From the NCBI GenBank assembly GCA_038503035.1, contig JAVSML010025538.1, forward strand, positions 722,832 through 786,831: a stretch of 64,000 nt of DNA, read 5' to 3'. The stretch's first letter is position 1, and the number at the start of each line of letters is the position of its first letter. Below the pieces are notes generated by a model that saw only the letters and a list, made by a program, of their open reading frames with translations, was not told the origin of the DNA and made no database searches. The translations under genes and the position numbers were made by a program. Positions 11,345 to 21,820 of the stretch are shown piece by piece. Source of the DNA: Crocodylus rhombifer (taxonomy: Eukaryota; Chordata; Crocodylia; Crocodylidae).

Positions 11345-12165
11345 CCCTGGCCCAAATCTGTCAGCAAAAATGCCAGACTCTGCCCCAGTCAGCATGCTCT
11401 GAGGATTAATACCTGCATGATATTATTCTACTCCAGGCCTTAGTATGGCCCAAATTTACCAGGTGCTTATACCTGGCCAGAACTGCCACAAAACATACAG
11501 CTGGGGTTCAGCCACTTAACTAGGCTGAAACAAAAAAAAAAGGTGCAACAGCAACAAACTTGCCAGGGCTGGGGTTACCATATATCTGGGTTGTCCCAGA
11601 CAGGTCCTCTTTTTTGGCCTCCTGTCCAGATGGGTCTTAAAATGCAAGCAAATATCCAGGTTTTTGCTCTGCCTCTGCTTTTCCTTGGCATTTCCAGCTT
11701 GGATGCTTGGGGCTAGGAGCAGCAGGGCAAGGTAATTGGCTGTTGGGGGATCATGGGCTCTATGTGTGAGGCCTATCAGCTGCTCCCAGGTATGAGACAG
11801 AGACACAGAGAGAGAGAGTGTGTGTGTGCATGCATGAGCTGCATGGGCAGCAGGGCTCCCTACCACAGGCATCCTCTTTTTTGATGCTAGAAATATGGTA
11901 ATCCTATCCAGACCCTTGGATCTGACTCAGATTGTGCTGGGCCTTTAATCCTGGCCCCGATCTGCCAGCAAAACTACCAGGCTCCAACCCTGGTCAGCAT
12001 TCTCCAGGGATTAATACCCCCACAGTATATCCCACTCAAAGCTTTACTCCTGGCTCAAGTTTTCCAGGCCTTTAATTCTGGCCCAAACAACCAGAAAACT
12101 GCCAGGCTCCAACCCTGGTCAGTGTGCTCTAGGGATTAATACTCCCAGGGTATTATTCCACTCAA
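11345..12165 (+). repeat. Tandem-like units of about 125 bp, interrupted
   Basis: Three related units share the order 'cctggccc', 'gccagcaaaa', 'gccaggctccaaccctggtc', 'gggattaatac' and a TATT/CCACTCA end. They lie at about 11348-11433, 11945-12037 and 12069-12160. The second and third are adjacent at a spacing of about 125 bp. The first is separated from them by a TIR element and its flanks. This looks like a small satellite or an LTR-like internal repeat; I do not recognise the family. Confidence 0.6.
11572..11906. mobile_element. Short TIR element (MITE-like) inside the 125-bp repeat array
   Basis: The left end reads 'gggttaccatatatc' and the right end 'gaaatatggtaatcct', giving a terminal inverted repeat of about 12 bases with one mismatch. 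The element is about 335 bp and splits the repeat array. It contains a short AG/TG microsatellite (about 11790-11832). No clear target duplication is seen, so assignment to hAT is tentative. Confidence 0.55.
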
Positions 12166-13173
12166 AACCCAGGAAAACAAAAAGGGAAAAGAAGGGAGAG
12201 GAAATAGGGGTCTCAACCCTGTACCTGAGGCTTTCCCTTCACATAGCTTCAGCTTACTTCCCCAGTGAAGTAGGGAGGGCAAGGGGGGACCTCCAATGGG
12301 AAGCAGTTTCTCCCATTCCCAAGTCAGCTTTTCAGGTCTCAGCAGCCCCAAAAGAAAGAGGGCAGAGTTCTGTATAGCCTGGCATGACATCACCCAAGCT
12401 TTCCCAGTCAGAGCTTTCCCTGAGGCCAGTTTTTTTTCTCTTAACTAATTCATGAAAAATAAAAAAACACTTCCCACTTCAGCCAATCAGGCTAGGTGTC
12501 TGATGTGCCTGCTTATGTGGGTGACAATTTCCCCTGCTTACATGATTCTCTTTATTTACAGAAAGCAGCAGGGTTATCTCTAGATCCTAGGATTAACAAA
12601 AACAACAGGTATCTCCTGCTTCTTTCCAGCTTACCCAAGCAGGAGAGAGAAAACAAGATACTCAAATATAGAAAAAAATGGATTAAAATATACATTGTAC
12701 AAATTAGACACAAACCACCCACATAATTATATTTAAACTAAGATACCTTGCAGTACAAAATGATTTGTACACTGTATGTGTTACACATGTATTTTGGTCT
12801 CATGTGTCCAGATTTTTGAAGTATGGCTCCATTCCACATAAGGAAACCAAAGTCAGAAGTGACTTAGGCACATGGGATTCCAAGGCACAGATCTTTTAGA
12901 GTCTGTGGGCAGGCAGTGCTACAAGGCTTAAGGTTTGGATTCACAAAGGTATTTAAGAATCTCTTTCTCTCTCATTTAGACTCCAGCCTTTCCATATCTT
13001 AATAGGACATAGATACCTTAACATATTGAGTGTGGCCTAAGAGATATTCCCTGCATATATGATAAGTTTACCACACGTTCCAAAGCAGTTTACCTCTTGC
13101 ACATTATGCTATGCCAGGCAGTTTTCTTCTTACACTAGAAGCAGTATCACTGAATCCAAAGTGGTCTGGGTTT
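12166..13173. other. Non-coding, nothing firm
   Basis: At 12935-12990, 'ggattcacaaaggtattta' resembles a motif of an old reptilian repeat that also appears in degraded form near 16225 and 53355. It is too short to annotate as an element. Confidence 0.4.
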
Positions 13174-13199
13174 GTTGACTTGGCACGTGCCAGATCAAC
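13174..13199. repeat. 26-bp near-perfect palindrome
   Basis: The arms 'gttgacttggcac' and 'gtgccagatcaac' are reverse complements except at two adjacent positions. It lies immediately before the unclassified repeat copy that starts at 13200. Confidence 0.8.
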
Positions 13200-13660
13200 A
13201 CTCAGGATCTCTGTATTATGCTGTTAGACCAGAGGGCATGATACAGAATTATACACACACACTGTGTAAGTGTATGTGTGTATGAACCCAAACACTGCAG
13301 GGCACTGAGTGATCCTAAGTAACCCCGAGGCACCATGACCCTGAGTAACCATGCATTTGGGATAACTTGGGCTCGTGGTTACTCAGGGTCATGGTGCCCC
13401 GGGGTTACTTAGGATCACTCAGTGCCCTGCAGTTACTCAGGGTCACCTGATGTTGGGGTGGAAGCGAAGGAAAAAACTGGGGTTTTGAACACTATTTACA
13501 TTATGAAAGGGGATTGTTACTATAAGGGAGTATAAGAAATTATCTTAACTTACCTATGACTACCTATAACTACTTATAAGGGATAGAGGAGGCAGAGAAA
13601 GAGTCAGAAATGTTTGGGGAAGGGGAAAGAATGTATTTTTAAGTAAAAAAAAAAAAGAAG
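13200..13660 (+). repeat. Unclassified dispersed repeat, copy A
   Basis: The first 65 bases ('ctcaggatct', 'gctgttagac', 'agagg', then CA-rich) match 46141-46205. The last 100 or so bases ('ttacctata', 'agagaaa', 'agtcagaaat', 'ttggggaagg') match 51670-51745. Copy A is under 0.5 kb, whereas copy B spans 5.6 kb including a CR1 insertion, so they share ends but not middles. The centre of copy A is the long hairpin at 13294-13433. I do not recognise the family. Confidence 0.6.
13294..13433. repeat. Long hairpin: 57-bp inverted repeat with 26-bp loop
   Basis: Bases 13294-13350 are the reverse complement of 13377-13433 with a single mismatch (CCTCGG against CCCCGG). The loop is 13351-13376. The arm end motif 'gttactcagggtca' occurs once more just outside the right arm (13432-13445), so the arm is itself partly repetitive. 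Such a near-perfect palindrome in otherwise decayed DNA suggests a recent origin or arm-to-arm gene conversion. Confidence 0.9.
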
Positions 13661-13767
13661 AAAAGCCTGGGGGGGGTTGCTGCTGGCTGGCTAATGAGTC
13701 TTAGGCAGGTTACTTGGCACTGCCACTCAGCAAAATGAACTACATCACCTGAAGCACCAGGTAGACC

Positions 13768-14750
13768 AGGGGTGGGTAACATATGTCTTGTGAGTTAGAT
13801 GTGGCCTGCCAGCTGACTAGATATGGCCCACAGATGCCCCTGTGGCACTCCTAATGGGGACAAGCCCCATCCACTCCCACTGGGGCAGCCCATGCCACAC
13901 TCCTATCCGCGCTTGCCAGCCCTGGCCCCAACCAGTGCATGCAGCTTCTAACATGGCTGTTCCCAATGCTTCTCTGCAAGCCTTGCCTTCAGGAGGAGCT
14001 TTCCGGCTGAAGCTTCCCCTTCTCTCCTGGAGTGTCACAGCAGGGGCAGGAGTAAGAGGAGGAGCCGTCCCTGGAAGCAAAGGGAGCAGATCAGTTCCCA
14101 GGCACCTGCAGCTGCACAAGGAACAGCCCTCCAGTAAGCTGCACATGCTCACTGGGACCCAGGCCAAAGGAGTTTTTCTGCTCCCCTTGCCTCCAGCTGC
14201 AGCTCCTCCTCCTGCTCCTGCGGTACCACTCTGAGCAGGTGAGAGCTTCAACTGGCCATCTCCTGCCTCACTGTGCAGGGCTCTGCTTACCCCCTGCGTG
14301 CCTGTTGGAGAGTGAGGGAAGCAAAATAGCCCTGCTGGCCCGAGCCCCAGCCAGCACATCCAGTTTCCAGTGTGGCTATTCCTGGTGTGGCTGCAGTTGG
14401 CTGGGTGCTGCTCTGATCCCCATGCCTCCAGTGGTAGCTCCTCTTCATGCTCCTACCCCTACTATGCCTCTTTGGGTGGGCAGGTAGCTGGTGGAGAAGC
14501 TTCAGCCAACCCGCTCCCACTACAAACATGGGAAGCAGAGCAGCACCCAACTGCACTGGGAACAGCCCCACCAGAAGTTACATGCTGGCTGGGGCTGGGG
14601 CTGGGGCCAGGCTGGTAGGCATAAGCTGCCGGGCTGAGGCAGGCATGAGCTGCAGCATGCCATGGGCTGCCTAGGTGGGGCTCAGCCCCATGCAGGCCAC
14701 TGCAGGGGTAACCATGGACTGCACCACTTGGGCCAGCTCTGATGTGCACA
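13768..14750. mobile_element. GC-rich repeat with hAT-like left end and internal direct repeats
   Basis: It begins 'accaggggtgggtaacatat', like the CAGGGGTGGGCAAA-type termini of many hAT non-autonomous elements, followed by a 'gtggcctgcc' box. Inside are two diverged direct repeats of about 425 bp (13911 onward and 14336 onward), each with a 'ccagcacat / ccagtgcat' and 'tggctattcc / tggctgttcc' order. Overlapping open frames on both strands (up to 180 codons, for example 13817-14359 on the - strand) are proline/alanine-rich composition effects. The right terminus was not identified. Confidence 0.5.
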
Positions 14751-14760
14751 GTTCATAATA

Positions 14761-15086
14761 TTGTAGTTCTCCCATTCAAGACTATTTTATTTCAAAATTC
14801 AAGATGACCTTAAAGCAGTTTTTATATTCATTCTGACCATTTATATATATATATATATTTTAAATGTTTATAAAATTCAAATGAACCAACTTCTTTCACA
14901 AATTTTTGGATCACAAGTGTTTCTGGAATTTCAATTTCTTGTTCAGGAAGTGGGAAAAAATGGAAAGTATGTAAGGTTTTCCACTGCCTAACTCCAAATT
15001 CAATTCCTACCATTCCAGAATATACCACTTCTGATAAATATAAATTGTCTCACTTTGCAAACAATTTCCCCCTAAAACACGTTAAC
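14761..15086. other. Non-coding, short TA repeat
   Basis: It contains a short (TA)n run at about 14842-14860. Nothing else is recognised. Confidence 0.5.
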
Positions 15087-15775
15087 ATTAGAGATGTAAA
15101 TAGTTAAAATATTAACCATGTAACTGCTCAGTTCAGTGATAACTGGTCTAGCTTACTGGTTATCATTTAGACTGGGGCCTACCACACTCTGGGAGGGAAG
15201 GGGTGGATACAGGAAATTCTATGATGCCCCACCAGCAGTGGGAAGGCAACAGGGCAGGATGGAAGGGGAGATGAAGGGAGGGATTACAATACCTAACATC
15301 TAGGCTAGGTGGAGGGAGGGAGGAGTTGCCTGCTCCTTCCCTCCCAGAACACCAGTGATTGCAGCAGACTGGTAAGGCCCTTTGGTGGCTGCCGGCTGCC
15401 TCTTCCTTCCCTCCTCCCTTCTGCATTGTTGCAACTGGCCCCGGGAAGCCACATGCTGGTGGCAGCAGCCCCTTGCTGACTTCTGCCTCCCTAGGGCTTC
15501 TTGGGCTGTGCTGCCTGCTTGGTGGGACTGCTTTGGGCCCCAACCCCTCACACCATTTGAGGCAGGTGGGTGCAATCCCTACTCCATGGCAGGCTGGGGC
15601 AAAGCAGATGCTGCCCCAGGGCTCAACACTCCACAACTGACTTTGCCCCAGGAGCCCAGTGCTGCTGCACCTGTCCCCATCCCTGAACCTGACCAATTAA
15701 TCATTTAACTGTTGTAATTACCAATTAAAACCTGTTGTAAATACCAATTAAATAAATATTTATTTAACCTGTTGT
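15087..15775. mobile_element. Possible TIR element with AT-rich ends and GC-rich core
   Basis: The left end ('gagatgtaaatagttaaaat', 'taaccatgtaactg') and the right end ('atttaactgttgtaattacc', repeated as 'cctgttgtaaatacc' and 'taacctgttg') recall a vertebrate hAT family whose ends carry TTAACCGGTTAA-like boxes. The centre (15180-15660) is GC-rich, producing long but compositionally biased open frames on both strands. Boundaries and duplication are not resolved. Confidence 0.4.
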
Positions 15776-17296
15776 GCCTAATTAATATGCCTTTTTTTAA
15801 TGAAAGGTTTTAGATTTCTTTTTAACTTTATTACTTGTGAGTGTTTCCCATCTAAACATTTAGGCTCAAATCAAGAATCAAATTCAGTACGGCTCTCACC
15901 TTAAAAAAAATGATGAAGAGTAGAATCTGACTCTTACTATAAATATGCATGGGACATTGTGTGCTTCAAAATGAGTATTAATGTAGTATGTTGCAACTAT
16001 TATTGAAAGAATGAACATCTGAGAAAACTGAAAAAGTTCTTTCTGGCTGGAATGAACAATTTAGTTCCTGGAGGTTCAGTATTTCTGTCCATATAAATTT
16101 AAAAGTAGACTCATTTAATCTAAGGCTGATATTTCTCAAGGGTGTATCACAGCAGTATATGAAAGTGTCTTGCATATGAAAAATATTGAAGGATATTAGA
16201 TCTTTCTTTCATGGCTACAAACTTAGGCTGGGTTTTTCAAAGGAGAGATTAAGTGAATTAAGTTTCCACTTAGGCATTTTAGGCCTATAGCAATATTAAT
16301 TCCATCAAGCAACAGGCAATTTCACTCAATGGAAACTGCCATGTCACATGACCTACATCACATTCAAAGGGCAAGCTATTCAGAGGTGGGGAAAGTGACT
16401 TGGGAACTTATTCTGCCAGCACCTGCTGGCAAGGGGAGCCAGGGAACTGGTGATATGGACTGTCATCTCTCTGCAGCTGTTCCAGGAATGAAAAATCAGC
16501 TGATCTCCCTCAGGTAAAGGACCTGTGCCCCCAACTCTTGTACATATCTGGGAAGATTTGTATGAAATCAATGGGGGAGCAGAGCTAACCAAAGGGCTCA
16601 AACTCTCCAGGAACTTTGAGGTACTTTTGCGGATATACTTGTCTTGCCCATGGGTTTCTGAACAAATTTCCTCCCCCATCTCCATTTTTCAGCAACAAAT
16701 TTAAGGCTCATTGACCATTTTTATGGCTCATTGACCATTTTTATTGTATGATGATTACTTTGCACATATAGCATATCTATATTTATTGTGTAGTTAATCA
16801 GTTAATGCATATTAATTGCACAATAGATGTAATGTGCATCAAGGTTAGAGACACAGGCTATCTTCACCCCTTACATCTCCTTAGTCACTTTTGAAAATTC
16901 CAGTTTTAGGTTAACTATACTGTTTCACTGTATGTATGAGCTAAATCACATTGTGGAAGAAAGTATGTCAATGCAGTCTGAAGCATGATGTACAGAGGAG
17001 GGTAGATGGTTTCTGGTACCCATGGTACATCATTTAAAACTAGCACTGGTATCTCTGTTCCAAGTCTGTTGTATAGACGTACCCTAATTCCCCACCCCCT
17101 TTTTTTTCTGTTCCTGTTCCTGTTTTGTTTGTTTGTTTATTTTAATGTATTGAAGTGGAAAAATAACCAGGAAAAAAAAAAGAGACTACAGGTTTGGATT
17201 CGACTCCTTCTGAAGGGAGATCCAAAGTAGAGGCTAAATCTAATAGTTTGGTATAAGTAATATTAAATAAGATGTTTGTATAGTTCTTTGTAGATG
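15776..17296. other. Non-coding, nothing firm
   Basis: A 20-bp unit containing 'ggctcattgaccattttta' is tandemly duplicated at 16706-16744. Near 16225-16300 lies a degraded match to the motif noted at 12935. There is no gene signal. Confidence 0.5.
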
Positions 17297-17865
17297 CAAA
17301 GCCTGTTGCACCCCCATGAGCCTCAGGACTCCCATCAGGACCCTAGCATATCCCTTATGACCTTCAGCATAGCCAGGAGGTAAGTGGGCCCACGGTGGGA
17401 GGGAGTAGCACAACTGCGGGGCAGCTGAGAGGAGCTGAAGAGGGTCATGCCTCCACCAAGATTCTGCTTCACCCAGCCCCGCAGTGAGCCACGCGACTGG
17501 AGCCTCGTGAACAGAATGCACAAACAGGCACACTTCTAGGCCTGGCATGCAGGTTAGAGTGGGAGTCTGTTCAGGAGGGTGAGCAGGAGGGCTATGAGGC
17601 TCCAGGCAGGGACCCTGAAGGGAACGGTTGGCACAGTAGTAACCAAACTACTACCAGTGCAATGGTGGGTGGGATGCACCCTGAGGTTTCCCCCTGTGGC
17701 TGGATCCCTCCCCTCTGGTACTTCTGAGGCCTCCACCAAGATGAAATCCCTGGTTCTAGCTTCCACTCAGACAGAGCCCCTGGCTCTTGGCTGTGGGGGC
17801 TGCCTGGCACAACTCCAGGCACATGGGATCAGGAGATTTGCAATCCCCCCCTTGTGAGGTTTGAT
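17297..17865 (+). promoter_or_regulatory. CR1 5' UTR with internal promoter units
   Basis: It starts 'gttgcacccccatgagcc' and shares block order with the tandem units at 28941-29870: 'cataGCCAGGAGGTAAGTG', 'gggcagctgagaggagc', 'ccacgcgactggagcc', 'gaccctgaagggaacggttgg'. CR1 elements are transcribed from such 5' UTRs. Only one full unit is present here, against two and a partial in the nested copy at 28925. Transcription activity cannot be read from sequence. Confidence 0.7.
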
Positions 17866-17870
17866 CTGTA

Positions 17871-18394
17871 TTGGAGTCTCTGGAATCCCAGACAGTGGAG
17901 CTCCAGATCAAGGTACAGAGGCTGTGTGCCATCAGGGATGGTGAACAGGAGACTGACTCCTACTTCCAGGGCCTTCACCTCAGGAAAGAAGGGGGAAGAC
18001 TAGGTCACCTGCCAGGACCAGGGAGACCAAGAGGCACTCCCATACTGTCCAGCCAGGGGACAGGACAAAAGTTGTTTCCAGCCCCAAGGCTTGCTGTATC
18101 AAGGTCACCAACCCCAATGGATCTCTGCAACAGGTATGAACCTCTTGCAGCACCAGTAGGACCTACAGAGCTTCTAGCTACTGTAAATGAGGAAGAAACA
18201 CAACCAGCTGTCATGCCTAAGATGAAATGCAGAGTGTTTATTGTGGGAGACTCCCTCCTGAGGGGGACAGAGGGAGTGATGGTGTCACCCTCACCCCTTA
18301 GCCTGGGAGGTCTGCTGTCTCCTGGCAGACCTTCTTGGAAAAGAAGTTCTTCTCAGCCAGAATGGCTGACCTGTTTGACCAGACTTTAAACTAA
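17871..18394 (+). pseudogene. CR1 ORF1 remnant with internal deletion of the esterase domain
   Basis: The open frame begins M-E-S-L-E-S-Q and runs 172 codons. The N-terminal 30 residues look like a short amphipathic or coiled-coil segment. At about residues 121-137 is the block I signature of an SGNH hydrolase ('VFIVGDSLLRGTEG', with the catalytic Ser intact). The G-T/S-N-D block seen in the other copies is absent: soon after block I the DNA jumps to the ORF1 C-terminus, which is then read in another frame (F-F-S-A-R-M-A-D-L to T-L-N, stop 18392-18394). So this copy lost roughly the middle of the esterase domain plus one frame. In CR1 ORF1 the esterase is thought to assist retrotransposition. 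The assignment rests on the other ORF1 copies in this window and on the known CR1 ORF1 architecture. Confidence 0.8.
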
Positions 18395-18549
18395 GTTCAC
18401 CAGGGGATGGGCAGACAAACACCAGAGCAACCTCATTAAGCATCAACCACAAAACCAGCATGTTAGGATGCTCAAGGGAACCCACTCCTACCCCAGCTCA
18501 GGAACATAGCTTCTCCTTGAGTACAAGGAAGCCTAGGGCCTCCAACAAC

Positions 18550-19332
18550 ACACTTACATGCCTCTATACTAATGCTAGGAGTTCAGGAAAAAAACCAGGG
18601 GGAACTGGTCCTTCTGCTAAACAAAAATGACTATGATCTCATAAGGATCACGGAGACCTGGTGGGTCTCCTCCTATGACTGGACTACTTGTATAAATGGC
18701 TATATCCTGTACAGGAGAGATCAGGCTGAAAAAAGGGGTAGGGGTGTAGCTTTCTATGTGAAGGAGAGCTACACGTCCCTACAAGCAGAGATTGGTACCC
18801 AAGGAGGATGACTGGAGACCCTTTGGGTTAGAATACAAGGGGAATATAGTGAAGGGGATACAATGATAGAAGTCTACTACAGACCTCCAAACCGGGAACA
18901 GGTGCTTGACCAAGAATTAGCAAGGGAACTGCCTGAGGCTGCATGCTCTTGGTGCATTGTCATCATGGGAGACTTCAACTATCCAGACATCTCATTGGAT
19001 GAGCACTCGCCCAAATCTAATCAGTCACAAAGCTTCCTTACATGAGTGGATGAGCTCTCCCTGTCCCAAGAAGTTTATGGGTCAACAAGAGGCAAGGCAC
19101 TACTGGACCTGGTACTGGCCAAGCGGACGATCTAATCAGTAACCTAAGAATCAAAGGGGAAACCGGGTGACGGTGACCATGAGTTGATCACTTTCACTAT
19201 CAATTGCAAAGCTGGCAAGTCAGCTAGCAATGCAGTAGTCTTCGACTTTAGGAAAGCTGAATTTCATAAGCTCAGGAGGCTTGTTTTTGACCTTATGAAA
19301 AGGTCTTGATTTCACAGGGATGGGAGCTTCAC
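18550..19332 (+). pseudogene. CR1 ORF2 segment 1: APE endonuclease domain
   Basis: The segment opens '[10 protein letters not shown]', the usual CR1 ORF2 start. A frameshift near 18590 leads into a frame with 'ITETWW' (catalytic Glu) and 'YILYRRD'. After a stop at 18809-18811 and another frame change come 'YYRPPN', '[19 protein letters not shown]' (metal-binding Asp/Asn) and a TGA (19043-19045) replacing a Cys codon of the family. '[12 protein letters not shown]' and a degraded 'DHELITFTI'-like box follow. This is the endonuclease that nicks target DNA for target-primed reverse transcription, here clearly inactivated. The segment stops where the - strand CR1 at 19333 is inserted. Confidence 0.88.
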
Positions 19333-21197
19333 AGTTTTATAGTTTCTAGGGTCGGAAGGGACCTGAGCAGCTCACTGAGTCCGACCCCCTGCCATGGCAG
19401 GAAAGAGGACTGGGGTCAAATGACCCCAGCAAGGTGTACATCTAGCCTCCTCTTAAAGACCCCAGGGTAGGAGCCAGCACCACTTCTCTTGGAAGTTGGT
19501 TCTAGATCCCAGCTGCCCCAACAGTGAAGTAGTGCCTCCTAAATCTACCCTCTGCCAGCTTGTGACCATTATTCCTGGTGACTCCTGGTAGTGCACGGGG
19601 GAACAGGGACTTTCCAAGGGCCTGCTGGTCTCCTCTGACTAGTTTGTAACAGGCCACTAGATCTCCCCTCAGCCTTCTCTTGTGGAGGCTGAACAGGTTC
19701 AGGTCCCATAGCCTCTCCTCGTAGGGTCTGCCCTGCTGCCCCCGATCATGTGAGTGGCCCTCCTCTGGACCCTCTCCATGTTGTCCACATCCCTCTTGAA
19801 GTGTGGTGCCCAGAACTGGATGCAGTACTCCAGCTGCGGCCTGACCAGTGCTGCATAGAGGGGGAGTATCACCTCCTGGACCTGCTTGAGATGTATCTGT
19901 GGATGTGTGACCAGGTGAGGTTGGCCTTCCTGACTGCCTCCCCACACTGCTGGCCCATGTTCATCTTGAAATCAATGATGACTCCAAGATCCTTTTCTGC
20001 CTCTGTACTGATGAGAAGGGAGTTCCTAACCTGTAGGTATGGTGCCAGTTATTCCTCCCCAAGTGCATCACTTTGCGCTTGTCAGTGTTGAATCCCATCC
20101 TATTCTCATCCGCCGACCCCTGTAACCTGTCTAGGTCCAATTGCAGCCTATTCATCCCATCTAGCATGCCCACATCCCGCCACATCTTAGTGTCATCAGC
20201 AAATTTGAACAGGGTGCTATTTACCCCTTTGTCCAAGTCACTGATGAAGATGTTGAACACGTGAGGGCCTGAGGACCGAGCCCTGCAGAACCCCCCTGCC
20301 CACATCCCTCCAAGTCAAAAATGACCCATCCACCACCACTCTCTGGGTGTGGCCCTCCAGCCAGTTGGCGACCCATTTCACTGTGTGGGTGTTGACACCA
20401 CAGTCCCCCGGTTTCTTAATCAGAATGGGGTGAGAGACCGTGTCGAAGGCCTTCCGAAAGTCCAGGAAGACTACGTCCACTGCTACTCCTGCATCTAAGG
20501 ATTTGGTGATCTGGTCATAGAAGGCCACCAGGTTGGTCTGACAGAACCTGCCATTAATGAACCCGTGTTGATTGCCCCGAAGCATAATCTTCCCTGCTGC
20601 CCCCCCGTGGATATGCGCCAGAATAATTTTCTCAAAAACCTTGCCCAGGTTTGAGGTAAGACTAACTGGCCTATAGTGTCCCGGGTCCTCCTTCCTACCC
20701 TGTTTGAAGATGGGAACTACATCGGACCTCTTCCAGTCCTCTGCCACCACTCCAGAGCGCCATGAGTACTCGTAAAGCCACGCCAGGGGTCCCACAATGA
20801 CCTCAGCCAATTCCCTCAGTGCTCTAGGGTGGAGATCATCCAGACCAGCTGATTTGAATATCTCCAGTCCTTCCAGAAGTTCCCTAACTAGTTCCTCACT
20901 AACCCTTGGCCTAGGTGAGCCTCCCCTGGGGTCTAAGGGGGGCCCAGAGGGGAGTGACTGTTCTGGTCCCTGCTCAGGAAAATGGAGGCAAAGAAATCAT
21001 TAAACATGTTGGCTTTGTCGTCTGGTGTGATGACCACATTTCCTAGTGTGTCCTGCTGGGGCCCCATATTACCCGGAAACTTCTTTTTGCCCCCTATGTA
21101 TTTAAAAAAGGATGTCTTGTCCTTGATCTGGGAAGCTAGTTCCAGTTCCATCTCCGTCTTGACCTTCCTGACTGCCCCCCTGCATTCCCCCTGTTCA
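19333..21197 (-). mobile_element. Nested CR1 insertion 1 (5'-truncated, opposite strand)
   Basis: On the - strand it runs from the endonuclease/RT linker (5' side, about 21197) to a 3' UTR ending, in + orientation, 'gttttatagtttctagggtc'. It interrupts the host CR1 between 'gggagcttca' (left) and 'ttcatgatgaatgg' (right), so a short, decayed 'ttca' duplication is possible. It belongs to the 'catagtttctagggtc' 3'-end subfamily, different from its host element. Confidence 0.9.
19416..21197 (-). pseudogene. CR1 ORF2 fragment: reverse transcriptase and C-terminus
   Basis: From the 5' side: the linker with 'EMELELASQIKDK' and 'FFKYIGGKKKFPGN' (about 21150-21060); RT blocks 'HYRPVSLTSNLGKVFEKII', 'NQHGFINGRFCQTNLVAFYD', 'VVFLDFRKAFDTVSHPI' in the frame 20238-20810; then, after a frameshift, 'VFNIFISDLDKG' and the catalytic 'KFADDTKM' (FADD codons at 20192-20203). 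The C-terminal region '[15 protein letters not shown]' and 'RRATHMI' follows in other frames. The stop for the family C-terminus lies at 19416-19418. At least three frame changes plus internal stops mean no function. The endonuclease is missing, as expected for 5' truncation. Confidence 0.88.
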
Positions 21198-21820
21198 TGA
21201 TGAATGGTTTCTCCTTAGGGAAGTGATCCTAGAATCACAAGGAGAGTCCATCCCAACCCATAGGAAAGGTAGTAAAAGGGCTCAATAACCCCTTTGGCTC
21301 AACAGGGAACTCATGGACCTCCTACATCTAAAAAGAGAGGTGTATAAATGATGAAAGACAGGAAACACCACTAAGGAGGAGTACACTGCAGTGGTCTGCA
21401 CTTGCAGGGAATGAATTAGAAAAGCCAAGACTGCAACTGAATTCCATCTGGCTACAAGAATCAAAGATAATAAAAATTCCTTGTTCAGATACATGGGGAG
21501 TTGAAAGGGGAGGGGGGAAAGGACAACATTGAACCCCTGCTAAACCAGGTAGGGCAGCTGACTATTGACACCCAGGAAAAAGTCAATCTGCTTAATGATT
21601 ACTTTGCATCAGTTTTTTACCAGCCCAAAGGGACCACCTTGCCCAACATGATGTGGGATAACCAGAGTGAAGATGAATATATGCCCACCATTGGCATGGA
21701 TCTTGTGAGGGAGCATCTTGAGAGGCTGGACCCCCCCCATAAAACAGCTGGTCCATATAGGTTGCACCCAAGAGTGCTAAAGGCACTGGCAGACATCATA
21801 GCACAGCCACTGGCTAGAAT
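21198..21820 (+). pseudogene. CR1 ORF2 segment 2: linker before the RT
   Basis: The host element resumes with 'EWFLLREVILESQGESIPTH', exactly the region following the endonuclease. It continues through 'LHLKREVY' and then, in the frame open at 21501-21851, 'NQVGQLTIDTQEKVNLLNDY', 'DLVREHLERLDPP' and 'YRLHPRVLKALADIIAQPLA'. The family reads [12 protein letters not shown], so the A-G-P box is present but altered. Stops occur near 21349 and elsewhere. The segment ends at 'ctagaat' (21814-21820), where the second - strand CR1 begins. Confidence 0.88.

Noticed and set aside
13817..14571. Long overlapping open frames (up to 180 codons) on both strands
   Set aside because: They lie in a GC-rich repeat with internal direct repeats. 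Every frame is rich in Pro/Ala/Ser/Gly without domain motifs, and both strands are open, as expected from low stop density in GC-rich DNA.
15163..15708. 177-codon - strand and 108-codon + strand open frames
   Set aside because: GC-rich core of an AT-ended repeat; no family resemblance and both strands open.
17871..18389. Host gene exon with GDSL-type motif
   Set aside because: The same N-terminus recurs at 30178, and the context (CR1 5' UTR before it, CR1 endonuclease after it) identifies it as CR1 ORF1.
19750..20091. + strand open frames over the nested CR1
   Set aside because: Antisense shadows of the CR1 RT coding sequence on the - strand. The same applies to + strand frames at 47239-47622, 48500-48763, 61073-61492 and 63285-63767.
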